This document shows, piece by piece, positions 23,667 through 35,800 of a stretch of DNA of 64,000 nucleotides. Numbering within the stretch: the stretch's first letter is position 1; the number at the start of each line of letters is the position of its first letter. Both the position numbers and the translations under genes were made by a program. The DNA is taken from assembly GCA_033439685.1 (NCBI GenBank), contig JAUEDM010000002.1, positions 930,001 to 994,000 of the forward strand. The letters run 5' to 3'. The notes under the pieces are model-generated. The model was given only the letters and a program-made list of their open reading frames with translations. It ran no database searches and was not told the origin of the DNA. The DNA comes from Apodospora peruviana (lineage: Eukaryota; Ascomycota; Sordariomycetes; Sordariales; Lasiosphaeriaceae).

Positions 23667-24909
23667 CCCAGGTTATGACAATTAAGTTGTTGATGGATTG
23701 TCAGTAAAAGGATAGACCTACACCGTTTCGGGACATTTAAGTTCAAGCTGTACCTTTTTTTTCTTTTCATACTTTTATATTCCCGAGCACATTTGTTTTA
23801 ACAATGGACGAACTCTTGTATACAAAGAGGAAGGCTGGCAACACACAACATGGAACACGGCGTTAGTTCCTTCCCAACAAACACCAGCATTATTTATTTA
23901 TGATTTTAATTACTTCGAGGCGTTACTTTGTTTTCTTGGGGGGTAGGTGGCGGCTTGCTTTATACGTTTTTGCTATTGAGCTTTGGACGAATGAGACGAG
24001 GTTTTGGGAGAGATGTCTTGTCTTGGGTTGTGGCTTGGTCTTGATACATTTTCCCAACGAGCGTGGCGGGCGGCTTCTTTCGCACTTCTTGAGTCACAAT
24101 CTCATAGCATGTGCACTGGCTTTTTTTTTCTTTTTCTCTCCCTGTTATATTTGGACCCCTCCTCATGGGTACCCAGTCGGGGGCTTTTCCTTGCTTTTTT
24201 TGTGATTTTTGTTCTCACACTTCTCACCCATTGTTTTTTATTCTACAAAGGGAGCGAGCAAGCGCAGGGGAAAAGATACTACGCATACGCACAGTTTAAT
24301 ACGTATACCTCTTTTTTTATACGGATGACATATATACCCATAGCATGGGATGGATGTACCCGATGAACATTGCCTTGCGGGTTTCTTATTTTAATGGTCT
24401 CCATGTCCTTGACCTGGCCGGTTGGGTTGGTTAGTTGGGCTGGCTACTCTGTTTTTGTTTACAGTGTTGTCCTTTGTTGTCTCCCCCTTCTTTTGTTTAC
24501 ACGCCGGCTTGTCGGATAAGGGGATGGGTGCGAGCAAGGGGGGGAAGAAGGGCTGTTGGCTTTTATTTTACCATAACTCACACACCACCTATCATACCTT
24601 TTATCTTACTACATCTCTACCTTCCTACGCAGGTATACATAAGGTACATACAATATATAATCGACCCTTTTTGATATACTTCACACTCTTATTGTTGAAG
24701 CCCAGTATATATACATTAACAGAACAATTCAAACAACCCTATTCTCGTTCCCAACATAACCTACCGCCGCCCTTCCGCAAATGCATCATGGGGTATTTTG
24801 ATTTACAGAGAGAGAGAAAAAGAAAATGTCGTTACCATGCCACCAATCCTAACAACGCCTTCCGTTACCGAAAAGAAAAAAATGATGGAAAAAGGGATGG
24901 ACGAACGGA
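23667..24909. other. intergenic region between convergent genes
   Basis: Tail-to-tail region of the Zn2Cys6 gene and ATG5. It is T-rich on the plus strand, as expected for 3' untranslated sequence, and has no credible open frame. Confidence 0.5.
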
Positions 24910-26037
24910 CTAGAGCAACACAACAGCCAAACAGAGCCAGCCATCCGGGTAGGAAGCCTCTCTCATCAGCTCCTCCAGGGGTGCTCTAAACGGCACGGAG
25001 GCTCCATGACACATGACGGTGGCCAGGACGGGATCTCTACTGCTCGGGAATAGCGACGGCAACACGGTCTTCAGTGCAGCGCCTAAGGTCTGAGGCGGAC
25101 CTCCATTATCTTCTGTCAACCCCTTCTTCTAAAAGTCGAATGATGATGAGGAGGAGGAGGAGGGCTTACTGGTTGCAGCCAAACGGGGCGGGACAAGAGT
25201 CTGCATCACCTTGAAGGAACCAGGGACCGCGTCGGCTGCGTCTGGCGGCGTGGAGGGGATGTAGATGCGCAAGGGCACGTTCTTGAGCGGAGTGGGCGCG
25301 TTGAGGAGGAGGTGGGTGTTAATTTTTGTGAAGGCGGCGTAGTCATCTGTGAAAAAGCGGGTAGTTGGTTATTGGTAAGAAGGCTTTTTCATGTGCGGTT
25401 GGTCACACAAGAAAGACGACAACTCACTATCTTGAACAGCGTTCCACAGGGCGGTGGTGTGTTCTTTGCTCAGGCTCATGATCTGCTTGGCATTGCCGTT
25501 GCGGACAAAGTCTGCCTTTTTTTTTGCGAGTCAGTATCACGGGTATACATAAAGAAACGATTCGAGACAACATACCTCTTTGGCGGAGTTCATAAACGTA
25601 TCGCCAATGTCCCACTCGGGCCCATCGCCCACGACGAGTTTCCACGGCAGCGAGGGCTGGTACAGGTCGGCCAGCAGGCCCACGGCGAGGTTCCGCAGCT
25701 GGACGCCCTCATGGTGGAAGCTGGAGCACGGAGCATTGTAGAAAAGGTTCAGCCGGGGCAGGAGGAGAGCCAGATAACCGAAGCGCGGAACCGACGTGAT
25801 GAACGGGTTCGTTGGCTGCGATGTGTGGGTGATGAACAGGGGGATGCGCAGGCCCCAGAGCGTCTGCGGGATCGTGTTGCTGTCAACGACTTCTTTCTCA
25901 AGTGGTGGGGGCGTGCTGTTGTTGTCGTTATTTCGGGAGTCTCGTCGGGTGTGACCTTGACCATGGCCAGCTGCTTGTCGACCACTGCCTTGCAACGCCC
26001 CAGCTGCTGCTGCGGGTAGCGGTGATGGCGATGACAT
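24910..26037 (-). CDS. ATG5: autophagy protein 5
   Basis: Four exons (26037-25576, 25515-25428, 25346-25170, 25112-24910) give 309 residues, the usual fungal Atg5 length. Recognisable stretches in order: TLWGLRIPLFITHTSQPTNP, VPRFGYLALLLPRLNLFYN, SSFHHEGVQLRNLAVGLL, WKLVVGDGPEWDIGDTFMNSAKE, NGNAKQIMSLSKEHTTALWNAVQDND, KNVPLRIYIPS, QTLGAALKTVLPSLFPSSRDPV, and the C-terminal APLEELMREASYPDGWLCLAVVLL. Lys164 in NGNAKQIMSLS aligns with the Atg12-conjugation lysine of yeast (K149). Atg5 is joined to Atg12 and with Atg16 forms the ligase that lipidates Atg8 at the phagophore. The first ~60 residues (Ala/Gly/Asn-rich, before TIPQTLWG) are longer than usual; a different start or a missed 5' intron is possible there. 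All three introns are GT-AG, 57-81 nt. Confidence 0.96.
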
Positions 26038-27475
26038 GATTTCCTTCCTGGCCGTCCGTACCTGTAGTCGTGGTCGTCCAATGAATCTGAACGTGACTTG
26101 GAAAGGGGTACGGAAACGACGTGTCAGGCCGCAAGTACTTTGCCTGCAGTGTCGGGTAGGTCCAAGTAGTTGTTTGGCGGGGTTGATCAAACCGCCGTGT
26201 AGATGAGGGGCGCGATAAGGCTGGCGATGCCTAGCATCAAGCCACTGCTCAGTGTCGGCCCGGGTGGCGTGTGGTGCTTTCGGGCGTCCGGTTGGGTCTC
26301 GACTGCGGCCTGCCCCAGACATGCAGACACACTGCTCCAATGAGGGGTTCTGGGGTCAATGAGGTGAGCCAATCACGAGGCAGGCAGTCATCATCTCATC
26401 ACCCTTGCGCTCGCCCGTTCTCCAACGCAACTCCAACACTTGCTCCAACACTTCTTCCCCAACGCAACCCGCATCGACAATCCTATGCAGTTTGTGGGTC
26501 GGGAAGTGGTACAGCTTTCTCTTTCGCTGTCTCTTGTCACATCAAGATCATGCGTTGGACATTCAAAGGTCAGGTAGTATTTCCTGCCACCGCATTCATC
26601 TATTTCGGGCTCTTTCGTCCGGACGGTCATTCTTCTACAACACAGTAAGGCGTAAGACGGCCGGTTAATGTTGATCGTAAAAAATCCTTTCGGGCCAGCG
26701 AGCCGATCACCAAACGCACGCACGTGTTCCACAAGGTCAAGGAGGTAGGTGGTCAGACAATCGACAGACGGACGACCCGTTCTTACCGTAGAAAATATCG
26801 GTATCCATATACGCAAGCTCATCTCCAAAGGCAGGCTACCGTTTCAATAGCGCATCTTCTTCCAGGTTGCCATGCGATGCCAAGCGCAACTTGCAAGGCA
26901 AGAAAACCACCACGACGGAACTTAGGTTAGCGTCATTGAGAGAGTCGAAACTCGTACCTTCCTCCATCCAGTTGAGTGAGACAAGAGGCAAGAAACAGCA
27001 CGCTGCATTAGAGGAAACGAAAAACATTCCGTACACCGGTTTACTTTTCGGCGCATACGGAGACGGATAGTTATAGAAAGTACATGTTATATCTGCATTC
27101 TGACAAGCCACGTATCACCCTCTCGTTCCCGGTGCTTATCTTCTGGTCATGCCGTTACACCAGAAAGTCTGAAAACGTGTGAGGCTTTTATATTCGCACT
27201 TTGACGCCATGTACAGATACTTGGCCTGCTTGGTGCGAATGAAAAGGTGTTCAGCCCCCCGCAAATGAGAATGCAACAACCAAACATTGGCGAGCGACCC
27301 AGTGACTCTCCAGAATCGGTCTGCAGTTAATAACATCTGGGTCTTATTTTATACATATGTCCTGTCTGCGTGTCTGCGTATCGACCTGTGTCTCTTTCAT
27401 CTACCCAACAAATCCAAAATACACAAACAACCAACAATGTCAGACATCAACAAAAACGCGAAAAAGATACGTTGT
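26038..27475. other. intergenic region
   Basis: ATG5 promoter side and 3' flank of the minus-strand tRNA. A 145-codon minus frame at 26391-26828 has no domain. An A-run at 27461-27465 is the likely pol III terminator of the tRNA. Confidence 0.5.
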
Positions 27476-27569
27476 CTCTCCCGCCGGGAATTGAACCCGG
27501 GTCTCGAGCGGAGTCGGGTGCCTGGGGGCGGATGACAAGCTCACATACTGACCACTATACTACGGAAGA
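27476..27569 (-). tRNA. tRNA-Asp (GTC) with 22-nt intron, second copy
   Basis: Same cloverleaf as the copy at 6946: acceptor TCTTCCG/CGGGAGA, anticodon stem TGAGC/GCTCG, T arm CCGGG-TTCAATT-CCCGG, anticodon GTC at 27536-27534, C38, G10-U25 and G73. The mature sequences differ only in a few bases (position 26 and the variable loop). The intron (27532-27511) is 22 nt and shares a CCGCCCCC...CCCGACT core with the 29-nt intron of copy 1. A terminator T5 on the minus strand lies ~11 nt downstream. Confidence 0.95.
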
Positions 27570-27572
27570 TTT

Positions 27573-27598
27573 GCAAGTGTGGACACTTGCCGTAGCGG
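27573..27598 (-). promoter_or_regulatory. conserved palindromic element upstream of tRNA-Asp, copy 2
   Basis: The 5' flank of this tRNA repeats the element found at 6915-6940 with a single mismatch, and here the inverted repeat CAAGTGT-CC-ACACTTG is perfect. It ends a few bases before the mature tRNA. Sequence beyond it is not conserved between copies. Confidence 0.5.
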
Positions 27599-28442
27599 AT
27601 GTTTGATTGAAGTTGTCGTGAGTATGGTAGTATATGACTGACTGAGTCCCATAGTGGGTGGGCCCCTTTTTTTCCGACTCAACAACGTCAACAAACAGCA
27701 CGTACCGGTTAACCAGCAAGCAACATCATATTAATCTCAAGCAAAGTGCCATTGTTCTCTGATTTACTTACTTCTACATACACTAAAGGTTTCGTTAAGT
27801 GCACTTCCCTAGATAAAGACGTTAAGTACCGGGCATAGCCGCCGTCCAAGAAACCAAGTGATCGTGAAGCATGACCGAAGAACACAAATGAAAGCAAAGA
27901 ATCAAGGCGCTGCTTAACTGCATTATTCAAAACAGACTGATTGTTGGTAATGCTCGTATGTTCTGCATAAGAATGAAACGAAAAATTGGTATAATAATAA
28001 TAGCAGCACGAAAAAAGCGAAGCCATCCATGTACATGTCGGTATCTCCATCATAAAGGAGAACAGACCAAAACCGCCACAAGTTTAAATAAATTAAATGA
28101 AACACAGTGACACATGAACAAAATGATAACAAAGTAAACATGTAGAAGTAGCGGGTCAACATGAAGAACACGGAGCAGAATATAAACCTTTCCGCTACCA
28201 GGGCACCAACAAAACGTCCTCCAAGTCAGCACGCAAGAAACCACCGCCATCAGCGTCATCCATATCCATCTCTGGATCAATTCCCGTCGATTCAACCCAC
28301 TCGACTTAACTCAATCGATAACCAAACCAACAGAAACGAGGATATCCGTCTGTCCGCGGTGAATCCATCCGTCTCAACAATATTCGAAGTCACCTTTTCG
28401 ACAACAAGCAAAGAAACAACATCCCTCCTTATTATTGCGTGT
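27599..28442. other. intergenic region
   Basis: Flank of the second tRNA-Asp and 3' flank of the 1456-residue protein gene. AT-rich, only short frames, nothing recognised. Confidence 0.5.
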
Positions 28443-31400
28443 TCAAGCAACGCTAGCCTTCTTCCTCCTATTCCACATCCCTCTAGATCCCCCATCATCA
28501 CCGACACCAGGACTGGGCGGCAGCGCAGACTGCAAACCCCCTCCCGGCGGCGCCGAGTTCTTGAAGAAGTCAGCCAACTCCGACGTCCCCCTGCTCGGCA
28601 CCGATACCGCCTCTCTAGGCTCAAACTTCTTCATGGGCACCCGTCTCCCGCTCGACGGCACCCCGTTGCTAGACACAGATACTCCCATAGGTGGTCTGCT
28701 CGTCAACCCAATACCATATTTGTCGCTCACCCCCGGAGGCATGTTCACCTGAATGGGTATGTAGCCCCTCCCATTGGTGCTGGTGCTGCCACTAGTCGTG
28801 GCGCGGCTGTTTGTCGGCCTCAACTGGGTCTGCTGTGACTGCTCAAGCGGCGGACTGTCGTGCGGACTCTTAGGACTCAAACTCCCCAAAGACCCCCTCG
28901 ACCCGGTCCGGCCACTATCGCCTCTTCTCGCAAACCGCGCCATCAGACCTTGGGCACTACTCTTCTTCTTTGGCTGCGACCGCGATTCGATGTATTGCTG
29001 CACCTGCGGAGTGGGCTCTGGCGGCGGCGGCGGCATGTTTTTCAAGAAATCCAATAGACTCTCCTCCTGGGGTTCTTCGGGCTTCCGCCTACTTCCGCCC
29101 ATGGCAGCCACCATGTCATCCTCATCCATATCGTCCTCGTCGCTCAGATCAATCGCATATGGATCCCGTACTCTCCTCGTCTTGCGCTTCGGCATTGGCA
29201 TGTCGCCATCAAAGTTGTTGCCATCGGTTCCACCAAATCGGTTGTTATTTGGTAGAGGCTTATTCCTCCCTGTTGGTAGCAGCGCACTCTGCGAATTGAT
29301 CGATGACTGCACTGACGAGTACTCGGTCATGTTTGTGGACGCCTGGCTGCTTCTCAGATCAACCACCGCGTCGACGGCCTTACCGCCGACGGCACCAGAC
29401 ATTTGATCCGAGTCCATCGTTGTTCGGAAGGGCGCCACAGTTCGCGGAATACGCGGATTGCCACCTGTTGCACTGGGAGGCCCGCGTCGGATGAAGTCAA
29501 TCAAATCCGAGTTGTCGTCTCTATAATCGACAGCAGCTTCACGAGCTTGGAGTCGCGCCCGATTGGGGTTGCTAGTCGTGGACGCCCGTCCAGACTCAAT
29601 GCTATTTTTCGACACAGGAACAGGACCGCCAGGGTTGCGCACTGCACTGGGTCCCATCGAGCGCTGCACCTGCGGTACAACACCTCCATTTGGGCCAGTA
29701 GAGCGGATAAACTCAGCAAAATCAGCAAGCGACTCGCGTGGCATCCTCGCATCCCTTGCCTGAGGGCCGTTTGCTCGTGACTTAGTCGCCATGTTGTTTG
29801 AGGTGGACCGCGGTACCACCCCAGGCAGTTGTTTTCCAGGGCTGGAGCCATTGTTATTTCGCTGCACATCAGTAGGGGGATGTGATGATAGTCCTCCGTT
29901 ACTGCGAGATATCGAGGTTGACCTCCCGATCTCGACAGGTTTGACGACAGATGACGATCGTGAGCGTTCTCCGTTTTGGCGAGCATCTTCACTCCTCCGG
30001 GACTTGATAGGTACGATCGGGCTGCCTGAAACAACTGACCGCGCGGACATTGACTGAGTCTGAACAACTGGATCAGAATCCGCTTGACATTAAGTAGGGA
30101 GCTTGTTAGGGTACTCACATCCATGTCTCGCATGCTCTCCGGGGTCAGCGTGTACTGGATGGTCTGGTCGCTGTGAATAAGGTCCTCGAAATTGCGTGCC
30201 ACATCACCACGGGTATATGAGCCATCCTCGGAAGTCCGGACAGGCTTCAGCTTGTGGCTATGGCTCGACGTGGTCGAAGTGGAGCCGGAGGTATGCTGTT
30301 GCCGCATCACTACAGGTGAAGACTGCTCCTGGGGTCGAGGAGCATATGGTTCCGAAGGACTCCGGTTGCGAGAGCGTTCGACAGATACCTGACCAATGGT
30401 GGATGGCTGGGCGCTTGCAAAGGCTTGCCTGCTTGGGCTTCGCTCAGGAACGGTGGGCGGTGGTGCGGACAGTGGCGGAGAAGTGGATTTCGCAGAGGGC
30501 CGGGTCCGATTTGGTACTGGGTTCTTTGGTTCAGGCTCTGGGTCATCTTCGATCAAGAAGCTCCCAGAGGTGGTGGTAGATGACAAGATTGTCACTTTGG
30601 TTGTTTGCCTGACAGGGGACGAAGGTTTCGTCATGCCGTGCCTGTTGACTGAGCCGAAAATGGGTTGTGACACCTGCATCTCGGACAGACCATCTTCTTT
30701 AGGTATTGCAGACACTGGCTCTGGAATGACTGGGAGACTGGCGGATTCGGGAGTCAGTGGGGAAACCTCGTCCTCCGCAGCTTCCTCCGCTTCAGAGACG
30801 GATACGCTTGACCCCAACCCCGACCTTCCGCTATGGCTCACCGACAGCCTAGGAGCAAAAGTGATGTCGGGTGAGCGCCGGGTTCTATCGTCAACGATCC
30901 CAGGTGATCTCAGACTACCGCTACGAGATAGATTTCCCTGACGAATAATCTCGGTAGGGTCAACGGGACTGCCCCGCGATATCGTCACCGGGCTCCGGGG
31001 ACCAGCCACATCGATCAGCCGTGCTGAGTGGACGCTGGGCGTTCTAGCTGGCAGGTTGGTGATAATGGCTACGGGCCTCCCATGTTCCGAAGTTGCTGGA
31101 GATGAGCTCCGCCCCGAAATTGAAATTCTTGATGAAGTGAGAATCTGTGGTTCTTCGATGAATGCTTCTTCCTCGTCCTCGTCTTCATCTTGATCGTCAA
31201 ATTCCGCAACTTTAGCAGGCCCTCGCTCGGCCCGCGAAATGATCTCTTCAACGGGTGATACAATTGGGCTTGGGGTCTCCACAACTTTTGACTTTTGCGC
31301 CGCGTCCGGACCCGCAGTCTTGGGAGTCTGCACTTCAGGCGATGAATCATCAACTTCCGAATCCCCATCCAAATCTCGTGGGACAGCCACGGGTGTCTCC

Positions 31401-32872
31401 TCGCCAGAAACTGCTCCGCCATCGGTCTGATCTTGCTCAATAAGCACCCCTTCAGTCTCTTCTACTCGCTGCCTCTTAGCAGGGGAGTCAAACGGAGTTG
31501 CGGCAGGAGTTGGCAGCGAGTTCGAGCGTTTGCGCGTGGAGAAAACAGGGGTAAGTGGTTGAGAAGTGGGTGTTGGCGGAGTGGGAAATCCAAACCCGAG
31601 GAACATCATGCTTTTCGGTCGCGCTGGTGCGCTCTCCTCTTGGATAACATCGTTTTGGGGCTCATCGTCATAGGATACAAGTCCAGGAACTTCAATCTCA
31701 TCAACATCGTTTTCCCCCATCGGCAATGGAATGGCTGCGGCTATCAGGTCTTCCTCGACTTGCTCGGGCATGTCCTCTTTGTTCTCTTGGTTGTTTACCC
31801 CACTCTCTTCCTCAACTTCAGCATCAGGCTCGGGAACAGTGGGGGGAACGGCGGGCTCAGCAGGTGTGCTGGGCGACCGGAGATGCCCAAAGCTGCCACG
31901 CATAGAATCCTTCGAGAACGAGCGAGACAGATTGTTATCCATACCGCCAAAAGAAGGAACAACAGGTGATCGGATCTTCTTCTTCCAGGCTCTCCAGAGC
32001 CTGCCGAGGGTCCGGTCAAGCGCGACTCGTTCCATATCAAACTCCTCGACGACAATCCTGTCGGCAACATCGGCTGGGCTTCGCGCGCCTTCCTTGAGCT
32101 CCTTTTCGTATTTCCCACACATGCGGTTGTATGCGGCTTGTCCGGCGACGACCAGGGCTGCTTCACCCATGAATTCCAAGATAGAGGTTAGGAAGATGGC
32201 GACAGCGGGGGACACCACCTCAGATAGGCGGTCTTCCATATCAGAGTTGAGGTGCTCTTTCTCCATGTGGTAGTCTTCGTCTTCCTCCTCCATATCGCCA
32301 AGGGAGGAGTATACCATACACCGGAGCCGCGCCCGTTTCCAGACCAACTCGAGATCCCAATCCCTGGGCGAGCCGGGATCTTGGGTCCGTGCAAGGTCCT
32401 CGTCATCGCCGCCAAGATATTCCCGCAACTCCTCGTCGGCCTGATTGATGGCGTCTTTGGCGAGCTTCGGCTTGAGGACCTCGGACACGGCTGGGCGCAG
32501 AGCGGAGAGGGAGGTTGAGCGAGCAGTGGAAAGGAAGTTGAAGAGAAGCTGGTCTAGGAAATTGTTGACCAGTTGCAGTGCGCCTGGCGACACCATCGCG
32601 GTCTCGCCCGATGGCTCAATGCCATGCTGATCATACCAGGCGTCGGCATGGCTATCGTGGTCGTTCGTGACGATTTGCGAAGCGGCCGAAGAGGCGATGA
32701 AGGCCGCCTCGGGAGAGACTGACAGCGGGGGCGACATAAAGCTATGTGCGACGGTCGAGGGCCTGTCGCTGGATATGCTCTGAGTCCTGGACCGAGACGG
32801 CATTTTAATATGGGGAGGAGAGACGACACCCGACGACGGCCGAGACACGGCCGACTCTAGTGAAGAAACCAT
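28443..32872 (-). CDS. large Ser/Pro-rich fungal protein with reiterated DF-[IFL]-[RK] motif
   Basis: Exons 32872-30119 and 30059-28443 (59-nt GTGAGT intron with CTAAC branch site; acceptor could also be 6 nt later) give 1456 residues. Residues ~95-290 form a helical conserved domain (LVNNFLDQLLFNFLSTARS..., DWDLELVWKRARLRCMVYSSLG, VSPAVAIFLTSILEFMGEAAL); I suspect a histone-fold-like element but cannot confirm it. The rest is Ser/Pro/Glu-rich and disordered. In the last third a short motif recurs four times: SLADFAEFIRSTGP (~1028), SDLIDFIRRGPP (~1102), SLLDFLKNMPPPPPE (~1252), SELADFFKNSAPPGG (~1411). No signal peptide or membrane segment. I do not recognise a named family; homologues are sometimes labelled by serine-rich similarity only. 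An alternative start at 32800 (MPSRSR) would remove 24 residues. Confidence 0.85.
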
Positions 32873-35800
32873 GGCAGCGGGACTCGAGGGGACGTGGAGC
32901 CCTAGACCTAGCCCGAACAGCCCGAATGCAGACCTGCTGCTTTTCCCGCAACACAGCAGGTAACTAGCGCTGCAAAGCAGGGCGTGTGTGTGACCGGCAA
33001 GGAAGGGCAGGCGGCATCCGGAGTCCTAATTCTTGTCGGCGCGCACAAGCTACCTGTCTATCGAAGCGGCGGCCGGATGGCGAGCGTGTGGTGTGGAGGA
33101 GCAGGGAAGACAGTTATTAAACTGCTGTAGGTTGGACAGAAAATCGGGCGTCCGTGGACGTGGACGGGAGAGTGTGTATGTACGGTTGTATGTGTGGTCA
33201 GAGCCGGGAGTCGATGCTTGGGGCTCGACTCGGATCTCGCAGGGCTGGACGGCAGGCTACGTTTTTAGATATTAGTCGGGGTGCCCATTAAAACGTGTCT
33301 GGGCATCAGATGGCGAGCGGGAAAGGTGAAACAATGCACACTAAAGCCCGCAGAAAATGGAAGCAAGCAACCAGGCGTGCGAGGCACCTAAGAAGGGACG
33401 GGAAGAGAAGGGCTGCAAAAAGTCCGGTCGGTGTGTGAGGCACGCTCTGCGGGCAGGTGGCACTTCAGGCGGCGTGGAGAAACGTCGCTATTCCTGCGAG
33501 TGCCTTGGGCAGGTTCGCGCACAGCTAGCTCTACTTGGGCTCTGTGTAATACCGGTTTGCGGTATGCGATAGGTGTATGCGTTGTTGGAGAGGCGATAAT
33601 TTTGGAAGATGACAACTCGGCGCGGCACACGGCAGCATGGGAAGACGGCAGGTGCAACAACGCAGTGGAAGAGGAGGAGGTGAGGGGGCTGGGCCACGAC
33701 GACGCCGCGATCAGAACAACCCGGGGATGACATACCGACTAATCAGGACAGTTGATCAAGATGCCTCTCGATTATCTGTTCATGGTGACTTCCAACAATG
33801 CGGTTAAAAGAAAGCCTTCGAGTCGTTGTCGTGACGGTACCCAGGTAGGTTGCGAGGTGTATCTGTAGACGGGGACAGTGCGTAGATGCGGTACCTAGGT
33901 ATGAGTGGTGCGGGTGAAACGAAGAGGACTGGTCCTCCGCTTGTGCGTCAGACACAATGAGGATTGTCAACGGGTGCGGTGTCGACAAGTGCCCTCCAAA
34001 CTTGGAAGCTGTCTCGGAAAGTAGTCAGCTTCAAGCAATTGAGAGTTCAACCCAAATTGACTTGAAGAGACTGGAGTCTTCAGGACGACGGATTGGTGGT
34101 TTTCCCTTTTTTTCTTCCCCCTGGCTGCCCGCTCCGGGCTGGTGGCTTCTGAGCTCTGGGCCTGCCAAAGTTTGGACACCACACTAGAACGGGACTGGAA
34201 CCAAACAGGGGTCCGCGATCTTGCCTAGTGCACGAGAGGGCTTTTGGGGGGTGGCAGGGTGGGCCACGGGGGTCTTTGGGGTCTTTCACTTTGGGGTCGA
34301 CTTCGAAGTTCACGATGGTCGAGTTGAGACTGGAGAGCACCACGAAAGGTACCTCAGGCTACTGCGTAAAATGGTCCCTGGCGAGCTTCGGTCCAATAAT
34401 GGACGGCAACAAGATCTCCACTCAGCGCCCGCCGAGCGAGAAGAAGTGGAGCAGCGATGAACAGGTGGTATCGAACAGTGAACCCGAAACACACACCCAC
34501 CCACCTTTCAACTGGATTGGCTCGAAGCTGGAGTTCAGTTCAGGCGATTCGATCTGAGTCCTCGGGCACTTAGTACTCTGGGCTCGTAGGCTCCTGGCTC
34601 ATCGGCACAAGAGCAGGAGCCCGGTGGCCGCAATTGACACTTTGGAGGCAGGTACAAACAGCTCTCACACCTCAACTGACACCGAACCAGCCGACCTGGG
34701 AAGGTGCAGCTCAACCAGTGGACAACCAGTGGACAACCAGTGGGTCGATCCCCGATTGTCATTGAAATGGTCGCTGCCCGCATCCCTCCCGGTACCAAGA
34801 CTCAACCTCCCTCCACCTCCGATATGCGTGTGGCGGGCAAGAGGAGGCTCGAGAGATCGAGATGCTCCTTCCTTGCCTGCGCTGGTGAGACGTATCTGCC
34901 TGAAGGCCCTCGACAGCCTGAGGGAAAGTGCACTGAAAGAAAGAGTGCAGGAGCGGAAGCACGCTGGCGATCGACCTGAAGTTGCGAATTTCTTACAGTA
35001 GCAATCAAGCCCAGTCTAATCCACAAGGAGGAGATTTTTGCGATAGATCAAAGCGGCATGACCGTATTGTGGTCAAAGCGGCCTACTAGCGAAGCGATCG
35101 CGAGGTCAAGACCCCATCACCCCAAGACCCTTGATGGATCATGGTGAGGCGCATCTCCCGGCTCCTCGAATTCTTTGCAGATTGGGTGCGCTTCCTTCCG
35201 CCACCGGACAGCTATAAAGAGGGTCCGAGTTAATTCCAGAGAAGAAGACTCCAATGACACCCGCCAAGATGGGTAGAACTGCAGGCTGTACTGAGTGTTT
35301 GAGTTTCGATACACATTGACACGGACCATGGAATAGTATGTATCCTATCATTATCAGATCATTCAAGATGGTGTATAAAAGGGGACCGAATGACACGACA
35401 CGCCTTCGCCCCGCCTTTCCCGAGCAAGTTGCACGCTCGGTCTCACGGGCTGCGGGGGGGGGGGGAACGACGGTGATCGTCCAAACTTCAAAAGTTGTAT
35501 TTGCGCACTGAGGTTTTTTCTATGAAGATTGACACAGACATTCCCTTCCCACCATCTCTCTTGACATATAAGGTATGCACCTGCACGGCACCCAACTACA
35601 CGTGTACAACCGCGCAACAGAAAGGTCTGGTCTCTGTTCCTCTTCTCCCAGATTGGTTCTGTCTGCAGCAACCAGGTATGGCCCGGTTCCTGACAAGTCA
35701 GCCACACTTGCATGTTTGACCAAAGCACGCAAACACGGACGCCGACGGAGTGATAATTCATAACAGTGGCGATACTCTCTAGTTGGAGTCGTATCCAAAA

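Noticed and set aside
25749..26081. 110-codon minus frame overlapping the 5' part of ATG5
   Set aside because: Different phase from ATG5; composition reflects the ATG5 codons. It does not provide a better N-terminus.
34221..34557. Overlapping plus frames, one containing KFTMVELRLESTTKGTSGY
   Set aside because: Looks slightly protein-like but no continuing exon, domain or matching splice sites were found.
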